From: Halothiobacillus sp045689735 | GTDB taxonomy: Bacteria; Pseudomonadota; Gammaproteobacteria; Halothiobacillales; Halothiobacillaceae | DNA length: 64,000 nt | Reading direction: 5' to 3' | NCBI RefSeq assembly: GCF_045689735.1 | Contig: NZ_CP142685.1 | Span: 1,240,001 to 1,304,000, forward strand | Position numbers and translations under genes: made by a program | Notes under the pieces: generated by a model | Seen by the model: the letters and a program-made list of their open reading frames with translations, nothing else | Told to the model about the DNA's origin: nothing | Databases searched by the model: none | In this document: in pieces, positions 59,901-64,000 of the stretch | How the letters are laid out: the number at the start of each line of letters is the position of its first letter | Position numbering within the stretch: position 1 is the stretch's first letter

Positions 59901-61811
59901 TTATTTCTTATCGTCTTTGACTTCTTCGAACTCGGCATCCACGACATCGTCATCCTTGCCGGCAGCGCCCGGTTGTGCCCCGGATGCCCCTGCCCCACTG
60001 GCAGCTTTCTGCATCAGCGCCGTTGAAACTTCGGTCAATGCAGTCATCTTGGCTTCGATGCTGGCTTTGTCGTCGCCTTTCATCGCTTCCCGCAGCGCCG
60101 CAATGGCCTCGACCGAAGGTTTCTTGTCGGCCTCGGTCAAAGCATCGCCTGCATCCTTGATGGTTTTTTCGACGGTGTGAATCAGGCTGTCGCCCTGGTT
60201 GCGCACATCCACCAATGCCCGCAGTTTTTTATCTTCTTCTGCATGCGCGGCTGCGTCGTCCACCATGCGCTGAACTTCGGCATCGGAAAGACCGGAGTTG
60301 GCCTTGATGACGATCTTCTGTTCTTTGCCGGTGCCTTTGTCTTTGGCGGACACATTCAGGATACCGTTGGCATCGATATCGAAGGTGACCTCGATCTGCG
60401 GCATCCCGCGCGGCGCCGATGGAATATCGGTCAAATCGAAGCGACCCAGCGACTTGTTGCCCGAGGCCATCTCGCGTTCACCTTGGAGCACATGCACGGT
60501 GACCGCCGTCTGGTTGTCATCCGCCGTAGAGAAAACCTGGCTCGCTTTGGTCGGAATCGTCGTGTTTTTCTCGATGAGCTTGGTCATCACGCCGCCCATG
60601 GTTTCGATCCCGAGCGACAGCGGGGTCACATCCAACAGCAGTACATCGCCGACGCTGCCAGACAACACGCCCCCCTGAATCGCCGCGCCCACGGCCACAG
60701 CTTCATCCGGGTTGACATCCTTACGCGGCTCTTTGCCGAAGAAGTTTTTGACCGCTTCGCGCACTTTCGGCATGCGGGTCTGACCACCCACGAGGATCAC
60801 CTCGTCGATGTCGCTCAGGGAGACACCCGCATCCTTGATCGCAGTTTTGCAGGGCGCGATGGTGCGCTGAATCAGGTCATCCACCAGCGCTTCCAGTTTC
60901 GCCCGCGTGATTTTGACATTCAGGTGCTTAGGCCCGGTCGCATCGGCCGTGATATACGGCAGGTTGACATCGGTCTGCTCGGTCGATGAGAGCTCGATCT
61001 TGGCTTTTTCCGCCGCTTCTTTGACACGCTGCATCGCCAGGGGATCATTCCGCAGATCCACCCCTTGCTCTTTCTTGAATTCATCCACGAGGAAGTCGAT
61101 CAACCGGTTATCAAAGTCCTCACCGCCCAAGAAGGTGTCGCCGTTGGTGGAAAGCACCTCGAACTGTTTTTCGCCGTCGATATTGGCCACTTCGATGATG
61201 GACACATCGAAGGTTCCCCCGCCCAGGTCGTAGACGGCAATCTTGCGATCCTTGTTATCAGCCTTGTCAATGCCATAGGCCAACGCGGCGGCGGTCGGCT
61301 CGTTGATGATCCGCTTGACATCCAAACCGGCGATGCGACCGGCATCTTTGGTGGCCTGACGCTGGGAATCGTTGAAATAAGCCGGCACGGTGATGACCGC
61401 TTCGGTCACCGGCTCACCGAGATACGCCTCGACATCTTTCTTGATTTTCATCAGCACGCGCGCAGAAATTTCCGGCGGTGCCATTTTTTTACCATTCACC
61501 TCAACCCAGGCATCGCCATTGTCAGCCTTGACGATTTTGTAAGGCATCAATTCGATGTCTTTTTGTACCGCCTGCTCATCAAACCGACGGCCAATCAAGC
61601 GCTTGACGGCATACAGGGTGTTTTTCGGATTGGTTACCGCCTGGCGTTTGGCCGGTTGCCCCACGATGATTTCACCATCATTGGCATACGCCACGATGGA
61701 CGGGGTCGTGCGCGCGCCTTCGGCGTTTTCAATCACCTTGGCCGTTTTGCCTTCCATAATGGCCACACAAGAGTTGGTGGTGCCTAAATCAATACCAATA
61801 ATTTTTGCCAT
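59901..61811 (-). CDS. dnaK: chaperone protein DnaK (Hsp70)
   Basis: 636 residues. ATPase domain opening IGIDLGTTNSCVAIMEG, with AVITVPAYFNDSQRQATKDAGRIAGL and VYDLGGGTFDVSIIE. A substrate domain follows, with a C-terminal lid ending in Gly/Ala-rich sequence and the EEVKDDKK tail. Works with GrpE and DnaJ encoded on either side. A sigma-32-like site lies about 90 bases upstream. Confidence 0.98.
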   Translation of the reverse strand: MAKIIGIDLGTTNSCVAIMEGKTAKVIENAEGARTTPSIVAYANDGEIIVGQPAKRQAVTNPKNTLYAVKRLIGRRFDEQAVQKDIELMPYKIVKADNGDAWVEVNGKKMAPPEISARVLMKIKKDVEAYLGEPVTEAVITVPAYFNDSQRQATKDAGRIAGLDVKRIINEPTAAALAYGIDKADNKDRKIAVYDLGGGTFDVSIIEVANIDGEKQFEVLSTNGDTFLGGEDFDNRLIDFLVDEFKKEQGVDLRNDPLAMQRVKEAAEKAKIELSSTEQTDVNLPYITADATGPKHLNVKITRAKLEALVDDLIQRTIAPCKTAIKDAGVSLSDIDEVILVGGQTRMPKVREAVKNFFGKEPRKDVNPDEAVAVGAAIQGGVLSGSVGDVLLLDVTPLSLGIETMGGVMTKLIEKNTTIPTKASQVFSTADDNQTAVTVHVLQGEREMASGNKSLGRFDLTDIPSAPRGMPQIEVTFDIDANGILNVSAKDKGTGKEQKIVIKANSGLSDAEVQRMVDDAAAHAEEDKKLRALVDVRNQGDSLIHTVEKTIKDAGDALTEADKKPSVEAIAALREAMKGDDKASIEAKMTALTEVSTALMQKAASGAGASGAQPGAAGKDDDVVDAEFEEVKDDKK

Positions 61812-61885
61812 GTCCGATTCCTCAAAAAACGAAAAACGGGAAAACTTAAGTTGTGTCCGGCGACGCTACATCGCCGATCTGTTCA

Positions 61886-61916
61886 GGGGTATGTGGCCGC
61901 CCGCGTGAATTTCAAG
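61886..61916 (-). promoter_or_regulatory. candidate heat-shock (sigma-32) promoter for dnaK
   Basis: On the minus strand CTTGAAA (matching the sigma-32 -35) lies 11-13 bases before a GGCCACATA, a partial match to the CCCCATNT -10. It begins 7 bases after the grpE stop, allowing dnaK to be expressed apart from grpE. Confidence 0.4.
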
Positions 61917-61922
61917 GGCAAC

Positions 61923-62441
61923 TCAAGCCGGTTTTGACACCACAACCAACGCCGGGCGAACCAAACGATCGCGGAGCAAGTAGCCCTTCTGCATCACCCC
62001 AACCACATGATCGGCCGGCCCCTCATGCGGTTGCACCGAAATCGCCTGATGGTGATCGGGGTTGAATTTTTCACCCAGCGGATGCACGGGCTGTACGCCG
62101 AATTTGTCCAGCGTCTGAAAAAACAAAGTGAGTGTCATCTGGTTGCCTTCGCGAATCTTCTCGATGGGCGTATCTGCTTGTTCGCAAGCCTGAATGCCTA
62201 ACTCAAGCGAATCGATCACCGGCAGCAGGCCATCGACAAACCGCTCCAGCGCGAATTTCCGGGCATTTTCGATATCGCGATCGGCCCGTTTGCGCAGGTT
62301 TTCCATCTCGGCGTGCAAGCGCAGAATCTCCTGCTCTTTTTCCGCGAGTAAATCAGCTTGAGCCGTATCCACTCCCTCCGAATTCTCCACCGCGGCCTCG
62401 ATCGGCGTTTCCTCTTGCATGGGCTGATTTTGCTCTGACAT
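61923..62441 (-). CDS. grpE: nucleotide exchange factor GrpE
   Basis: 172 residues. Acidic N-terminus, long coiled-coil helix (KEQEILRLHAEMENLRKRADRDIENARKFALERF), then the four-helix and beta-wing region (VQPVHPLGEKFNPDHHQAI, GVMQKGYLLRDRLVRPALVVV). It releases ADP from DnaK. First gene of the chaperone cluster. Confidence 0.97.
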   Translation of the reverse strand: MSEQNQPMQEETPIEAAVENSEGVDTAQADLLAEKEQEILRLHAEMENLRKRADRDIENARKFALERFVDGLLPVIDSLELGIQACEQADTPIEKIREGNQMTLTLFFQTLDKFGVQPVHPLGEKFNPDHHQAISVQPHEGPADHVVGVMQKGYLLRDRLVRPALVVVSKPA

Positions 62442-62583
62442 CGCTCATTCCTCTCAATAGATTATGCAGTTACGCCAAGCCATCGACCACCATCGACGGC
62501 CATGATGGGCTTAAGGTTGGGATGGTTCAGTGATTTTTCAAGCCGGGCAAACCCACACCGTGGATGAATCCGAGGATCAACAA

Positions 62584-62610
62584 CAAAAAAGGCAGCCTGT
62601 CACGGCTGCC
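62584..62610 (-). terminator. terminator of dacA
   Basis: Stem GGCAGCC / GGCTGCC with a 6-base loop and T6 on the minus strand. A second stem closer to the gene, GGAAGCGCTGA / TCAGCACTTCC (62654-62680, one mismatch), has no strong T-run and may back it up. Confidence 0.85.
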
Positions 62611-62686
62611 GTTCACTCCTGGAATTCTGCCCGCAAGAACCAACGGTCGTTAAGGAAGCGCTGATTTATTCAGCACTTCCCCGAGA

Positions 62687-63934
62687 TTAGAACCACAAAC
62701 GGACGCTATCGACCATCCGTTTGAAGAATCCTCCTTGCGGGACGGCCTTCAGCGCCACGATGGGGCGTTCGGCCAGGACTTTATTACCCGCTTTGACGAT
62801 CAGTTGCCCCAGCGGTTGATTGAGCGCAATCGGCGCCATCAGTTTGGGATTGATGGTCATCGAAATCGTCACATTCTTGGCATCCGTTTTACTGACCAGC
62901 GCGACGAGATCACTGGTCAGACCAACGGGCACTGTGTCTTCCTGCCCTTTGAACACCGCAGGCGTGGCCAGCACTTCACCCGCTTTGCGAATCGGCACAT
63001 TCTCAAAGAAGCGGAACCCATAATTGAGCAACGCTTCCGCCTCGTTGTTACGCGCGTCATCACTCTCGGTGCCCAAGACGACGGCAATCAGACGCATGCC
63101 GTTTTGCATACCGGAAGTCGCCAGGCAGTAACCGGCTTCCTCCGTATGGCCGGTTTTCCCACCATCAACCCAACTATCGCGGAATAAGAGCTTCTCCCGG
63201 TTGTATTGGGTAATGCCATTCCAAGTGAAGACCTTCTGCCGGAAAAACTCGTGGTAATACTCCGGGAAACGGCGCACCAGATCGTTGAACAGAATGCTGA
63301 TATCCCGCGCAGACATGACATGGCCATCCGCCGGCCAGCCGGTCGGGTCTTCGTAGTGGGTGTTTTTCATGCCGAGCTTCTGTGCCATCGCATTCATTTG
63401 CGCCACGAAACTCGCCTGGTTCCCACCGACATATTCGGCAAGGGCGGTGGCGGCATCATTGCCCGATTGGACAATCATGCCCTTCAACAGATTTTCAACA
63501 CTGACCTGCTTGCCCACCTCGATAAACATTTTCGAGCCTTGCATCTGCCAAGCATTTTTGCTGATCGTGACCATGTCGTTTAAGTGAATGTCGCCCGCTT
63601 TCAATGCGCTGAACACGAGGTAGGCATTCATCAGTTTGGTAATACTGGCCGGCGGAACCGGCTGGTCGGCATTTTTTTCGACGATGGTTTGACCGGTATT
63701 CGCGTCCACCAGAATGTAGGAACGGGCAGAGAGCACCGGCGCGCCGGGCGTTGGCATCGCCATCGGGGCGGGGGTTGGGTTTGGCACCGGCGCGGGCTGA
63801 TTCGCCGGAATGGCGACCGGATCCGCGACCACCAGCATCGGCGCGCCACCCAATAAAACGGCGCAAGAAAACACCGCATGAACCACCGGGCGTTTTGAAC
63901 GGGAAGCGACAGCGAACAGCGCGTTTTTTTTCAT
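62687..63934 (-). CDS. dacA: D-alanyl-D-alanine carboxypeptidase (PBP5/6 type)
   Basis: 415 residues. Signal peptide, then a Pro-rich linker (about 40-65), then the penicillin-binding catalytic domain. SxxK is in PPASITKLMNA, SxN in QSGNDAATAL and KTG in DGGKTGHTEEAG. A C-terminal beta domain and an amphipathic end helix (FFKRMVDSVRLWF) anchor it to the inner membrane. It trims the fifth D-alanine from peptidoglycan. Its ATG overlaps the stop of the upstream gene by one base (TAATG). The alternative name dacC cannot be excluded. Confidence 0.94.
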   Translation of the reverse strand: MKKNALFAVASRSKRPVVHAVFSCAVLLGGAPMLVVADPVAIPANQPAPVPNPTPAPMAMPTPGAPVLSARSYILVDANTGQTIVEKNADQPVPPASITKLMNAYLVFSALKAGDIHLNDMVTISKNAWQMQGSKMFIEVGKQVSVENLLKGMIVQSGNDAATALAEYVGGNQASFVAQMNAMAQKLGMKNTHYEDPTGWPADGHVMSARDISILFNDLVRRFPEYYHEFFRQKVFTWNGITQYNREKLLFRDSWVDGGKTGHTEEAGYCLATSGMQNGMRLIAVVLGTESDDARNNEAEALLNYGFRFFENVPIRKAGEVLATPAVFKGQEDTVPVGLTSDLVALVSKTDAKNVTISMTINPKLMAPIALNQPLGQLIVKAGNKVLAERPIVALKAVPQGGFFKRMVDSVRLWF

Positions 63935-64000
63935 TACTCCACTACCATCTGAGCGTTTTCAAAGCCAATACTGCGTAACTGATCCATCAGTCGATCATAA
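63934..64000 (-). CDS. C-terminal end of a probable SPOR-domain protein (RlpA-like), truncated by window edge
   Basis: Only 21 codons and a stop are visible: YDRLMDQLRSIGFENAQMVVE. The rhythm (RLxxLGFxxAxVV) matches the last repeat of a SPOR domain. In many Gammaproteobacteria rlpA lies directly upstream of dacA, as here, with a TAATG overlap. Too short for a firm name. Confidence 0.45.
   Translation of the reverse strand, partial: YDRLMDQLRSIGFENAQMVVE

Overview
The window is a stretch of a gammaproteobacterial chromosome. It has the gamma-type order rimP-nusA-infB-rbfA-truB-rpsO-pnp, a grpE-dnaK-dnaJ cluster, valS-holC, and lipid A/LPS genes (msbA, lpxK, kdsB). SoxC and SoxD (sulfane dehydrogenase) point to a chemolithotrophic sulfur oxidiser. 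My best guess is Halothiobacillus or a close relative; this is inference, not a database match. Almost all space is coding and most genes are on the minus strand in tight operons, often with 1-4 base stop/start overlaps.

Layout. 1-528: 3' end of nadB. 605-5141 (minus): acnB, an EAL-domain protein and a DUF2288 protein. 5364-6011 (plus): a cupin-like protein and a small membrane protein. 5978-10838 (minus): exbB-exbD-msbA-lpxK-ycaR-kdsB, coupling a proton-driven energiser to lipid A export and Kdo activation. 10870-13700: a MuiA-like protein and aroG. 13779-16679: arsR-gapdh-arsJ, an arsenate-export operon split between arsR and gapdh by a 145 bp inverted-repeat element. 16680-17119: non-coding, with three consensus DnaA boxes. 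17120-20877: gloA, valS, holC. 20990-25113: a flippase-like membrane protein, an AhpD-like protein, rpsF-rpsR-rplI and a PAS-PAS-GGDEF diguanylate cyclase. 25068-28362: dat-ybeD-lipB-lipA-mazG, a lipoylation operon. 28436-31877: moaE-moeA-moaC-moaA (molybdopterin), with a ModE-like site and hairpins ahead of moaA. 32245-34315: soxCD, whose SoxC needs the molybdenum cofactor made next door. Then come a DUF3365 haem protein, relA, a VIT-family transporter, tRNA-Gly(CCC) and a TMEM175-like channel. 39079-40376: a zinc-efflux CDF protein with a variable His-rich tail plus its SmtB/CzrA-type repressor and operator. 40485-45647: thiO, glnB, priA, tRNA-Gly(GCC), tRNA-Cys and an EamA exporter.

45648-47942 is the most accessory-looking part: a lone cyclic-nucleotide-binding domain, repeat-bearing DNA and an AT-richer DUF4268 gene. 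From 47943 the housekeeping blocks resume: a HDOD/EAL protein, pnp-rpsO-truB-rbfA-infB-nusA-rimP, a PRC-barrel exported protein, dnaJ-dnaK-grpE, dacA and the 3' end of a probable rlpA.

I see no CRISPR array, no rRNA, no intact insertion sequence and no prophage. The signals most worth following are the DnaA-box region, the MITE-like element inside the ars operon, the moaA leader, the soxCD plus DUF3365 cytochrome group and the DUF4268 island.
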